In this document: piece after piece, positions 1 through 8,092 of the stretch | How positions within the stretch are numbered: position 1 is the first letter of the stretch | How the letters are laid out: the number at the start of each line of letters is the position of its first letter | NCBI GenBank assembly: GCA_002430125.1 | Contig: DJBQ01000084.1 | Location: 651 to 8,809, forward strand | DNA length: 8,159 bases | Direction of reading: 5' to 3' | Source: Rhodobacterales bacterium UBA5972 | GTDB taxonomy: Bacteria > Pseudomonadota > Alphaproteobacteria > Rhodobacterales > Rhodobacteraceae | The notes under the pieces: model-generated | The model's database searches: none | Told to the model about the DNA's origin: nothing | What the model saw: the letters and a program-made list of their open reading frames with translations, nothing else | Position numbers and translations under genes: made by a program

Positions 1-107
1 TCAATTCCCGCCGATAACCGTGCCGCCGGCGTCATTGCGTTAACACATAATACATAAAGACAAATACACCTTGTTCAAATCGCACCTGGTATTTAACCGT
101 TTGCAAT
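1..107. other. Intergenic left edge, possible tail of a plus-strand gene
   Basis: This stretch lies beyond the end of the MAPEG gene. Plus-strand frame 1 is open from the window edge to a TAA at 55-57 (residues SIPADNRAAGVIALTHNT), and frame 2 is open to a TAA at 41-43. Either could be the last residues of a gene converging on the MAPEG gene, but neither is recognisable and both are short enough to be chance. I found no convincing hairpin followed by a T-run that would end the minus-strand transcript here. Confidence 0.15.
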
Positions 108-551
108 TCAGATAGAAACCCATCCCAATACATTCAATCCCAACACCAGCCATGCCAGACTTAACAGGACAATCCCAACCAAGAAAACCTGGAAACGGCG
201 CACGACATCATTGCTGGTGACGTGGATATATCGATGCAAATATCGTGTAGCGACAAATCCTATGCACAGCCATGCGAACGCCAGGGAAAAGGCATCATAA
301 ACCATTGCAAAAAGCACTGCTACATAAAGCAGCATCGGAAACTCGAACTGGTTGGTCAGGTTATTCGCAAACTTTTGCGCGTCTTCCGGATACCGCCGCG
401 CATCAAGCGCTATATCTGAAATCCGGATTCTGTTCTGTCGGATTGACTTGATCCTGACCTGCGCCATACGAATAACCGCATAAAACGTTAGCGCAACTTG
501 CAGGAATACCGCGACTAATGCGAGTTTCTGGTCATATGCATAGTATTCCAT
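108..551 (-). CDS. MAPEG-family membrane protein
   Basis: A small integral membrane protein of 147 residues, resembling the MAPEG superfamily (membrane-associated proteins in eicosanoid and glutathione metabolism), whose bacterial members are mostly uncharacterised. Predicted membrane helices are at about residues 9-29, 71-88, 90-105 and 118-143, the usual four-helix plan and length. A polar stretch ahead of helix 2 (N64, N67, E70, P72, reading NNLTNQFEFP) matches the Asn/Glu-rich motif seen near the glutathione site of MAPEG proteins. A basic and histidine-containing segment (RYLHRYIH, 103-110) follows helix 3. The start is the ATG at 551; no strong Shine-Dalgarno precedes it. It sits 49 nt downstream of guaB on the same strand with no clear terminator between, so it may be co-transcribed with it. 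Whether it binds glutathione cannot be said from sequence alone. Confidence 0.8.
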   Translation of the reverse strand: MEYYAYDQKLALVAVFLQVALTFYAVIRMAQVRIKSIRQNRIRISDIALDARRYPEDAQKFANNLTNQFEFPMLLYVAVLFAMVYDAFSLAFAWLCIGFVATRYLHRYIHVTSNDVVRRFQVFLVGIVLLSLAWLVLGLNVLGWVSI

Positions 552-600
552 CTGTCTTTCAACCTAATGTTTGGGGGCCTGTGCTAAATTGGGAAGATGT

Positions 601-2094
<1,494 letters not shown>

Positions 2095-2136
2095 CTATTT
2101 CATGTGCCACGCCAAATGAAAAGGCCCAGAAGGCGT

Positions 2137-3096
2137 TTAGGCAACAGAAGCGCCTGTCTTTTTCGCCAAATCGCCTCGGCTCCAGGCTTTTGACGACTTA
2201 TAGGCCACAAACAGAATCAGCGGCGTTGCGACAATCAGACCAAGGATTGCACCTGCGGTCGCCACCAACCCCATACCTAATAGTGCGGCGGTGATCTGCA
2301 TGCTAGTGAAAGCCGCCACCGGAAAAGTGAAGGCGCCCCAAATTGGTGTCCAGCCTCCGCGCGTCAGCCAAGGGGCCTGAACCATGAACAAAACAGCCGC
2401 GATCCAACTGGCCCAGAAAAACGCTTGCCCAAGCAGCTGCATGTGCATTTGCAGATACATCAGGGCAAAAAGGCTGAGGGGTGACAAAACAATTACCAAC
2501 GACGGGCGGAACGGTTGAACCGGCATAACACGCATCAAATTTGCCCCGTAACCAATTGTAATAACAACAAATCCAACGAGGGAAATCATCGCCAGCCAAA
2601 AGCTAATTTGTGGATAACCCAAAGAAACACCACCTATCGGCGCAACAATCAGGCCAACAAATGTCAAATACTGGAACGGATTAAAACCGCGCGACGCCGG
2701 CGCATCACGCGAAATCAGAACCGAAACCAGCGCCATGACCGCGATCTGTGTAAGAACACCGGTCCACCATACCCACGGCAACATCCAACCAAGGTTGATC
2801 AGCATCGCACTTAGCAACATAAGCGCCATGCCAATGGCCGAAACCCCTGCCCGCCCCGGAGGCGTTCTCATGTCCTCGATCAATGCCGCTGGTCTGGCGG
2901 CGAGTTTCGCCAGATAAGACGCCAGAAAAAACACAAAAAACGCAGTGGCGATGCCCATCAAAAGATCACCTATCAATGTTGGCACCGGTAAAATGCTGGA
3001 AGATTTCCGCCAAATCATCCCCAGCCCTAAAAATCCCAAAGCAACCGAAAAGATTGCCGGAGGAGTCGATCGCCAAAGTGATGTTTTAAAAGCCAT
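2137..3096 (-). CDS. TDT/SLAC1-type membrane transporter (TehA-like)
   Basis: An integral membrane protein of 319 residues of the tellurite-resistance/dicarboxylate transporter (TDT) family, which includes TehA and the plant anion channel SLAC1. About ten hydrophobic helices can be traced (roughly 13-29, 40-63, 84-104, 106-127, 141-160, 164-186, 197-219, 222-243, 250-270, 273-299), the family's usual number. The N-terminal TPPAIFSVALGFLGLG (11-26) and the segment WTPIWGAFTFPVAAF (249-263) are typical of the family. A start at the TTG at 3126 is possible, but the ATG at 3096 fits better: it gives MAFKTSLWRSTPPAIF, the usual N-terminus as I recall it, with GGAA 6 nt upstream. The transported ion is unknown; TehA homologues are anion channels and a tellurite role should not be assumed. 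The tail is short and basic. Confidence 0.85.
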   Translation of the reverse strand: MAFKTSLWRSTPPAIFSVALGFLGLGMIWRKSSSILPVPTLIGDLLMGIATAFFVFFLASYLAKLAARPAALIEDMRTPPGRAGVSAIGMALMLLSAMLINLGWMLPWVWWTGVLTQIAVMALVSVLISRDAPASRGFNPFQYLTFVGLIVAPIGGVSLGYPQISFWLAMISLVGFVVITIGYGANLMRVMPVQPFRPSLVIVLSPLSLFALMYLQMHMQLLGQAFFWASWIAAVLFMVQAPWLTRGGWTPIWGAFTFPVAAFTSMQITAALLGMGLVATAGAILGLIVATPLILFVAYKSSKAWSRGDLAKKTGASVA

Positions 3097-3341
3097 TTTC
3101 TGTTCCGTGAATTGGCAATATTTCAAGCAGAAATTAAGCTGTATTTAACGCATTATTCCTGACAGTTTGCCTAAATCACCCGGCCAATCCAAGAGGGGAA
3201 CCGTCGTAAATGCCGAGTTCATCAAAAATGGGTGGTTACGTCGCATCTTTCTGAGGCGGCCAAGGTTATGAACCTGTTTGATGATGCGCTGTCGGAAAAG
3301 CTGGCTGCAACTATTGTTCTTTCCGGTATCCTGCCCGCCTA

Positions 3342-3369
3342 TTGCGCCGGATATGACTTTACCTATTAT
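3342..3369 (+). promoter_or_regulatory. Candidate sigma-70 promoter of the ureohydrolase operon
   Basis: TTGCGC at 3342-3347 and TATTAT at 3364-3369 are separated by 16 nt. The -10 box matches the consensus at five of six positions, the -35 box only at three. Transcription would start near 3376 and leave a leader of about 40 nt before the ATG at 3415. This was found by eye; the small ORF in the same region overlaps it, so if this promoter is real the peptide is unlikely to be made from this transcript. Confidence 0.35.
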
Positions 3370-3404
3370 GCTGAAGTAAGTGATGTCGATTAACGGATTA
3401 CGCA

Positions 3405-3409
3405 AAGGA
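3405..3409 (+). promoter_or_regulatory. Shine-Dalgarno of the ureohydrolase gene
   Basis: AAGGA lies 5 nt before the ATG at 3415 and is the strongest ribosome binding site of this operon. It supports the chosen start, which gives MTKHGYEAGRLNLPF. Confidence 0.7.
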
Positions 3410-3414
3410 AGAGC

Positions 3415-4374
3415 ATGACAAAACACGGATATGAAGCCGGTCGCCTGAACCTTCCCTTTGTCGGCATCGCGACATTCGCCAAAAAACCCTATGTGGCGGA
3501 TTGGGATACGATTGACGCTGACGTGGCGATTCTTGGTGCACCGTTTGATGCCGGTACTCAGTTTCGCGCTGGTGCAAGGTTCGGGCCACGCGGCGTGCGT
3601 GAAGCTTCAACGTTGTTTTCATTCGGCCATGCCGGAGCTTACGATCACGAGGACGACGCGACCTATCTGCCGGAAAGCGTTCGCATTATTGATATGGGAG
3701 ACGCCGATATCATCCACACCGACACTGTGAACAGCCATGCCAATATCGAATATGGCGTGCGCAAAGCACTTGCTGCCGGTGCGCTGCCCGTGACCATCGG
3801 CGGTGATCATTCGATCAATATTCCCTGCGTGAATGCCTTTGACGATCAAGGCCCGATCCATATCTTGCAAATCGACGCGCATCTTGATTTCGTCGATGAA
3901 CGCCACGGGGTTCGCAATGGTCACGGCAATCCGATGCGCCGGGCTGCTGAAAAACCCTATGTCACCGGGCTTACCCAACTTGGGATCCGCAACGTGTCCT
4001 CGACCGCCCGCGAAGGTTACGAGGCGGCACGTGCCATGGGATCAGATATTTTGTCGGTGCGCCAAATTCGCGCGCTGGGTGTTGCTACGGTGGCCGAACG
4101 GGTGCCAAAGGGCGCGCGCCTGTATGTTACCATTGATATCGACGCATTCTGCCCGTCAATCGCACCGGGCACCGGGACGCCCAGCCATGGCGGGTTTCTA
4201 TATTATGAGGTTCTTGAGTTGCTGCAAGCCGTTGCAAAGACGCACGAAATCATCGGCATTGATCTGGTCGAAGTGGCGCCTGATTATGACCATTCAGGCA
4301 GTACAACCGTTTTGGCAGCACAGTTACTGATGAATTTTCTGGGCTTCATTTTTTACGAGAGGGCAAAACGATGA
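3415..4374 (+). CDS. Arginase/agmatinase-family ureohydrolase
   Basis: A 319-residue member of the ureohydrolase superfamily, binuclear-manganese enzymes that hydrolyse a guanidino group to urea plus an amine. All six usual metal ligands are visible: H132 in GGDHS (129-133), D154, H156 and D158 in DAHLD (154-158), and D241 and D243 in DID (241-243). The segment APGTGTPSHGG (250-260) and the active-site glutamate E286 in DLVEVAPDYDHSG (283-295) are also present, so the enzyme should be active. It looks closer to agmatinase/guanidinobutyrase types than to arginase proper, but substrate cannot be read off: guanidinobutyrate, guanidinopropionate, agmatine or guanidine itself are all possible. Cys246 replaces the Asp of the usual DxDxxDP motif, and GHGNP (169-173) replaces the common GHGTP. 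It is the first gene of a three-gene operon, and the aminotransferase start overlaps its stop. I give no symbol (speB would presume agmatine). Confidence 0.92.
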   Translation: MTKHGYEAGRLNLPFVGIATFAKKPYVADWDTIDADVAILGAPFDAGTQFRAGARFGPRGVREASTLFSFGHAGAYDHEDDATYLPESVRIIDMGDADIIHTDTVNSHANIEYGVRKALAAGALPVTIGGDHSINIPCVNAFDDQGPIHILQIDAHLDFVDERHGVRNGHGNPMRRAAEKPYVTGLTQLGIRNVSSTAREGYEAARAMGSDILSVRQIRALGVATVAERVPKGARLYVTIDIDAFCPSIAPGTGTPSHGGFLYYEVLELLQAVAKTHEIIGIDLVEVAPDYDHSGSTTVLAAQLLMNFLGFIFYERAKR

Positions 4375-5276
4375 CTGATCTTTCCAAAGGTGCCGCCTGG
4401 ATGAATGGCGAGATTATACCGATTAGCGAGGCCAAAATCGGCGTCACCGACTGGGGCTATACCCATTCCGACAGCACCTATGATGTCGCGCAGGTGTTTG
4501 ACGGCGGGTTTTTCCGGCTTGAGGATCATCTGGACAGGTTCGACGCCTCGCTTGCCAAGATGCGTTTCAGCGTCCCACAAAGCCGTGATGATATTCGTGC
4601 AATTTTGCATCAGATCACCGCTGCCAGCGGCTTGCGCGACGCTTATTGCGCCTTTGTGGTGGCTCGGGGGCCGCAACTGGTACCGGGTTCACGTGATCCG
4701 CGCACCTGTGTTAACCACTTTTTCGCATGGGTTGTACCTTATGTTAACGTAATTCACGCTGACGCGGTTGCCCGTGGGGCAAAGATGAAAATCGCGGAAA
4801 GTGCCGAACGGATCAGCCCGCGCAGTGTTGACCCGACCGCCAAGAATTACCATTGGGGCGATATGACAACCGGATTGTTTGAAGCCCTTGAACAAGGTTA
4901 CGACACCGTGGGACTGGCCGATGCCGACGGTAATATGTGCGAAGGACCGGGATTTAACATTTTTGCGGTGATTGACGGCACTGTCGTCACCCCGCGTGCC
5001 GGTGTTTTGGAGGGCATTACCCGTAAATCCGTGCTGGAAATCGCCGATGCACTTGGCCTGCCAAAACAAGTTCGCGACATGCCAGTGGCCGAATTTCTTG
5101 AGGCAGATGAAGTGTTTGTATCCACATCCGGTGGCGGCCCAACCCCGATCATTCAGGTTAATGACCGCATCTATGGCAACGGAGCGCCCGGTCCGATCAC
5201 CGAGCGTATTCGCCAGACTTATGTCGATTGGCGTGCCGACGGTCCTTTGCGAACACCGATAAACTACGACGTTTGA
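4371..5276 (+). CDS. Fold-type IV PLP aminotransferase, (R)-amine transaminase-like
   Basis: A 301-residue class IV aminotransferase (the branched-chain/D-amino-acid aminotransferase fold) that uses PLP. Lys158 in DPTAKNYHWGD (154-164) is the Schiff-base lysine, and E191 in EGPGFNIF should contact the PLP ring nitrogen. The substrate-side sequence is unlike ordinary IlvE: DWGYTHSDSTYDV (27-39) with DGGFFRLEDHLDRF (44-57), GGGPTPI (254-260), GPITERI (274-280) and the ending INYDV match my recollection of fungal and bacterial (R)-selective amine transaminases. The carboxylate-binding Arg of branched-chain enzymes is absent (Y92-C-A94 where they have YxR), and so is the RxH of D-amino-acid enzymes. 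Automatic annotation would probably say branched-chain aminotransferase. The ATG overlaps the upstream stop (ATGA) and is preceded by GAGGG with a 7-nt spacer, so the two proteins are probably made together. The natural substrate is unknown. Confidence 0.88.
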   Translation: MTDLSKGAAWMNGEIIPISEAKIGVTDWGYTHSDSTYDVAQVFDGGFFRLEDHLDRFDASLAKMRFSVPQSRDDIRAILHQITAASGLRDAYCAFVVARGPQLVPGSRDPRTCVNHFFAWVVPYVNVIHADAVARGAKMKIAESAERISPRSVDPTAKNYHWGDMTTGLFEALEQGYDTVGLADADGNMCEGPGFNIFAVIDGTVVTPRAGVLEGITRKSVLEIADALGLPKQVRDMPVAEFLEADEVFVSTSGGGPTPIIQVNDRIYGNGAPGPITERIRQTYVDWRADGPLRTPINYDV

Positions 5277-5283
5277 TAGAAAA

Positions 5284-6212
5284 ATGCCCGCCGCAGCCCC
5301 GGTAATTGATCACAAAATATTTCTGGCCCGGATTCCGCCCAAAACGCGGCAGCTATTGCTCGGCCGCTCGGACCGCGCCGGACTTGTGCATCTTGGCCTG
5401 CATTGGGGTGCAACGGCGTTGGTTTCTGTACCGATTTATACGCAAGTCCCGTTTTGGTGGGCCCTATTGCCGGTGCAGGGCATCCTGATCATCTTTAACT
5501 TCACCTTATTGCACGAATGCACCCATCAAAGCCCGTTTCGCAGCCTTTGGCTGAACGAGGCCGTGGGATGGATCACCGGTGCTGCTGTCGGCCTGCCGTT
5601 TATCTGGTTTCGTTATTTCCATCTGGCGCATCATCGTTTCACCAACGATCCGGCGCGTGATCCTGAATTGGCCGGTGGCCCGCGTCCACAAAACCTTGGA
5701 TCATACACGCTGCATATCACTGGCTTGCCGGTTTGGAAATCACAGGTTCTTACTTTGTTCTCTAACGCTGTGGGTGGCGGTTCCGGTGATTTTCTTCCGA
5801 AATCAGTGGAAGGTAAAATTCAAATTGAATCCATTTTATTGCTGTTATTTTATATAGTACAGCTGTTTATTCATTCACTGTCTCCGGTGTTCTGCTGTGG
5901 TTGTGGTTCGTTCCAATTCTGTTGGGACAGCCATTTTTGCGGCTGTATCTGTTGGCCGAACATGGCCGTTGCCCGCCTGTTGCCAGTATGCTGGAAAACT
6001 CGCGGACCACTATTATTAACCGGATCGTCCGATTTCTGGCCTGGAACATGCCTTACCACGCGGAACATCACTGTTTTCCGATGGTGCCGTTTCACCAATT
6101 GCCTGCCCTGCACCAACTGGCAAAACCCTATTTACAGACCACTGAGCAGGGTTACGTGAGGTTCAACCAGAAATATTTGAAAGCCCTTGGGACAAGCCTA
6201 AAAATTGACTAG
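5284..6212 (+). pseudogene. Membrane fatty acid desaturase, frameshifted
   Basis: A di-iron membrane desaturase/hydroxylase of the fatty acid desaturase family, which needs three histidine boxes. Box 1 HECTH (residues 77-81) and box 2 HLAHH (113-117, followed by RFTNDP) are in the frame starting at the ATG at 5284. Box 3 HAEHH (nucleotides 6057-6071, preceded by NMPY and followed by CFP) is in the -1 frame, which is open from 5829 to the TAG at 6210-6212. The original frame instead runs through a Cys/Trp-rich shadow to a TGA at 6157-6159 and would lack box 3. A one-base deletion, probably between 5829 and 5892, explains this; repaired, the protein is about 309 residues, normal for the family. 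I found no classic slippery heptamer in this stretch, so mutation or read error is likelier than programmed frameshifting. It starts 7 nt after the aminotransferase stop with a weak Shine-Dalgarno, as the third gene of the operon. Lipid substrate unknown; carotenoid-type hydroxylation is a less likely alternative. Confidence 0.85.
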
Positions 6213-6934
6213 TCCGCGTCGTCGATGGCAGCACGAAATCCCGTAGCGACGACAAATTTTTCACTGGAATCAGAACGGCTTGCGGGTGGTTTTACATTCA
6301 CCACCTTGGTAAACCTCTGCTTTAGGACCTTTTGCAATTCGCCCTCTGCACCACCGGCAAGGACTTTTGCGATAAAGGTTCCGCCATCTTCCAGTACATC
6401 AAACGCGAAATAGGCCGCCGCTTCGCACAAGGCCATGATGCGGTTGTGATCCGTTTGCTTATGCCCACTGGCCGAGGCCGCCATATCTGACATAACGACG
6501 TCCGCCTTGCCACCAAGCCATTCCTTAACCAGCGTGTCGGCATCATCGGCCAGAAAGTCCAGAATATGTATCTCGGCCCCGGGAATTGGATCGACGAATT
6601 GCAAATCGACCCCCAGTATGGTCCCAATCTTTTTACCCTTTTTCTCGCCCAAAGCATTGATCAGCGGCACCGCCACCTGAATCCATCCGCCCGGTGCGCA
6701 GCCCAAATCGACCACGCGGGCACCGTTAACCAGAAAATTGTATTTCTCGTTAAGTTCCATGATCTTATAGGCAGCGCGCCCGCGATAACCCTCGCGTTTG
6801 GCCCGCACCACATAGGGATCGTTCAACTGCCGTTCCAGCCAACGGGTGGATCCGAGCCGCCGACCTTTGGCCGATTTTACCTTGACCCGCAGTTCGCGTT
6901 GGCCGCGTCCTGAAGTGTTGTTCTCGTTTGCCAT
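6209..6934 (-). CDS. rlmE: 23S rRNA (uridine-2'-O)-methyltransferase RlmE (FtsJ/RrmJ)
   Basis: RlmE methylates the 2'-O of U2552 in the A-loop of 23S rRNA, a late step in large-subunit maturation, using S-adenosylmethionine. In this 241-residue protein the SAM motif is DLGCAPGGW (76-84). The catalytic tetrad K-D-K-E is visible as K57 (RAAYKIMEL), D150 (VMSDMAA), K190 (FIAKVLAGG) and E225 ([13 protein letters not shown]). A basic N-terminal extension of about 35 residues ([17 protein letters not shown]) makes it longer than the E. coli enzyme, as in other alphaproteobacteria. It begins 3 nt after the ppx/gppA stop. The only good Shine-Dalgarno-like run, AAGGA, abuts the ATG directly with no spacer, so translation probably depends on coupling to the upstream gene. 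Its stop codon lies inside a CTAG shared with the stop of the convergent desaturase. The activity call is very safe. Confidence 0.97.
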   Translation of the reverse strand: MANENNTSGRGQRELRVKVKSAKGRRLGSTRWLERQLNDPYVVRAKREGYRGRAAYKIMELNEKYNFLVNGARVVDLGCAPGGWIQVAVPLINALGEKKGKKIGTILGVDLQFVDPIPGAEIHILDFLADDADTLVKEWLGGKADVVMSDMAASASGHKQTDHNRIMALCEAAAYFAFDVLEDGGTFIAKVLAGGAEGELQKVLKQRFTKVVNVKPPASRSDSSEKFVVATGFRAAIDDAD

Positions 6935-6937
6935 TCC

Positions 6938-8062
6938 TTAAACCGGCCCGTCTTCCAGAACGCCGTCAGCGCTCATTTGCGAGTAAAGCAGGCCTTCGCG
7001 CAGACCACGATCGGCAACACTCAACCGGTCCGTGGGCCAGAGTCGCATGAACGTCTGCAAGATTGCGACTCCGGACATGATAAGTGCTTGCCGGTCACGC
7101 CCGATACGCGGATCAGCGCGCCGACCCGCATCGCCCATCGAGATATAATCCCGGATCACACTGTCTATTTGCCCGCTGGTCATTCTTAGCCCATCAACCT
7201 TGTTTCGGTCGTAACGCTTTAGGCCCAAATGCGAGGCTGCGACAGTGGTCACGGTGCCTGATGTACCGATTATCTGAAATTCCGGACGCGGCGCGGTTCC
7301 GGCCGACAAATGATACGGTGCAAACCCAGTGATTTGCTCTTCTACGTGGCAGGACATCAATGCAAATCTTGCGTGATCGTCAACAACATCGGAAAACTGA
7401 TCCTTTAAGGTTGCAACACCGCAAGGCACGCTAATCCAGTCAACTACTTTTACATTCGGAAACGGCGTTTCGCGGCCTTTTTCAAAGCCCGCTTGCAGGC
7501 GCATGATGGCGCGACTGCGTTCCTTTGGCGGGATTTTGGTTAAATCAAGCCAGACAAGTTCGGTTGACCCGCCCCCAATATCGACCACCAGCAATTGTTC
7601 GGTTTTCTGCGAAACCAGAGGCGCGCAACTGACCACGGCCAATCGCGCCTCTTCTTCCGGGCGGATGATTTCCAGCTCGAGACCTGTTGCGCCCTTAACC
7701 CGTCGCATAAACTCGGCACCGTTGCTGGCACGTCGGCAGGCTTCGGTGGCAACAAGGCGCATGCGCTTCACTTTGTGATGCGCAAGTTTACGCTGGCAGA
7801 TTATTAGGGCCGCAATAGTGCGGTCGATACTGGCACGAGACAGGCTGCCGTGGCGTTCCAATCCCCGGCCCAACTGGACCGATTTGGAAAAACTGTCGAC
7901 CACATGAAACTGGCCGCCTTTGGGTTGTGCAATCAACATCCGGCACGAGTTTGTGCCAAGATCCAATGCCGCGTAAAGTTCGGCTGGATCAGGTCGTTCC
8001 TTTGATGGGCGCATCACGGACTGCAACACAACCGCAGCGCCGTTGTTATCTATGGCCGCCAT
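6938..8062 (-). CDS. Ppx/GppA family exopolyphosphatase / pppGpp phosphohydrolase
   Basis: A cytoplasmic phosphatase of the actin-like ASKHA superfamily that removes terminal phosphate from polyphosphate and/or converts pppGpp to ppGpp. From the ATG at 8062 it has 374 residues. The phosphate-1 motif is ALDLGTNSCRMLIA (32-45). The catalytic acidic residue lies in RPEEEARL (134-141), the phosphate-2 motif is VVDIGGGSTELV (159-170), and an adenosine-like motif is IIGTSGTVTTVAA (264-276). ADRGLREGLLYSQM (350-363) is the typical end of the catalytic region; the C-terminal HD-like domain of long Ppx proteins is missing, so this is the short two-domain form. An upstream GTG at 8149 would extend the frame by 29 residues, but GGAGG 9 nt before 8062 decides the start. 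Polyphosphate versus pppGpp preference cannot be judged. It heads a two-gene unit with rlmE. Confidence 0.93.
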   Translation of the reverse strand: MAAIDNNGAAVVLQSVMRPSKERPDPAELYAALDLGTNSCRMLIAQPKGGQFHVVDSFSKSVQLGRGLERHGSLSRASIDRTIAALIICQRKLAHHKVKRMRLVATEACRRASNGAEFMRRVKGATGLELEIIRPEEEARLAVVSCAPLVSQKTEQLLVVDIGGGSTELVWLDLTKIPPKERSRAIMRLQAGFEKGRETPFPNVKVVDWISVPCGVATLKDQFSDVVDDHARFALMSCHVEEQITGFAPYHLSAGTAPRPEFQIIGTSGTVTTVAASHLGLKRYDRNKVDGLRMTSGQIDSVIRDYISMGDAGRRADPRIGRDRQALIMSGVAILQTFMRLWPTDRLSVADRGLREGLLYSQMSADGVLEDGPV

Positions 8063-8071
8063 TAAAACGGG

Positions 8072-8076
8072 CCTCC
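8072..8076 (-). promoter_or_regulatory. Shine-Dalgarno deciding the ppx/gppA start
   Basis: On the minus strand GGAGG lies 9 nt before the ATG at 8062. The alternative upstream GTG at 8149 has no visible site inside the window, so this motif fixes the start at 8062 and shortens the longest possible frame by 29 residues. Confidence 0.75.
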
Positions 8077-8092
8077 AAATGGTGTTGGTGAA

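Larger units (their letters stand above)
3097..3414. other. Divergent intergenic region with an unrecognised small ORF
   Basis: This gap of about 320 bp separates the minus-strand transporter from the plus-strand ureohydrolase operon and should hold promoters for both. On the plus strand one frame is open from 3175 to a TAA at 3391-3393. Its only ATG, at 3268, would give a 41-residue peptide (MNLFDDALSEKL..., ending EVSDVD). A GTG at 3232 would add 12 residues. No good Shine-Dalgarno precedes either start, and I do not recognise the peptide. It may be a chance ORF, a gene remnant or a small leader peptide ending 22 nt before the ureohydrolase. The side near the transporter (about 3110-3180) is AT-rich, but I could not define a convincing minus-strand promoter there. 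Confidence 0.4.

Noticed and set aside
2131..2155. AGGCG/CGCCT inverted repeat followed by a T-run on the plus strand
   Set aside because: The T-run is on the wrong strand for the minus-strand genes here, the stem is only 5 bp with a 15-nt loop, and half of it is inside the transporter coding sequence.
3097..3126. TTG at 3126 as the transporter start
   Set aside because: The ATG at 3096 has a better placed ribosome binding site and gives the usual family N-terminus; the extra ten residues are polar and unlike the family.
3145..3426. 93-residue minus-strand open frame across the gap and the start of the ureohydrolase
   Set aside because: It overlaps the well-supported ureohydrolase start on the opposite strand, has no recognisable family features, and competes with the promoter region needed there.
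5833..5870. Programmed -1 frameshift site in the desaturase
   Set aside because: T-rich codons occur here and the direction (-1) would fit, but no heptamer of the X-XXY-YYZ pattern is in the right phase and no strong downstream structure is apparent.
5893..6159. Cys/Trp-rich C-terminal tail in the original desaturase frame
   Set aside because: It resembles an out-of-frame reading: the -1 frame over the same bases encodes the third histidine box and family-like sequence, so the tail is a frameshift product and not a metal-binding domain.
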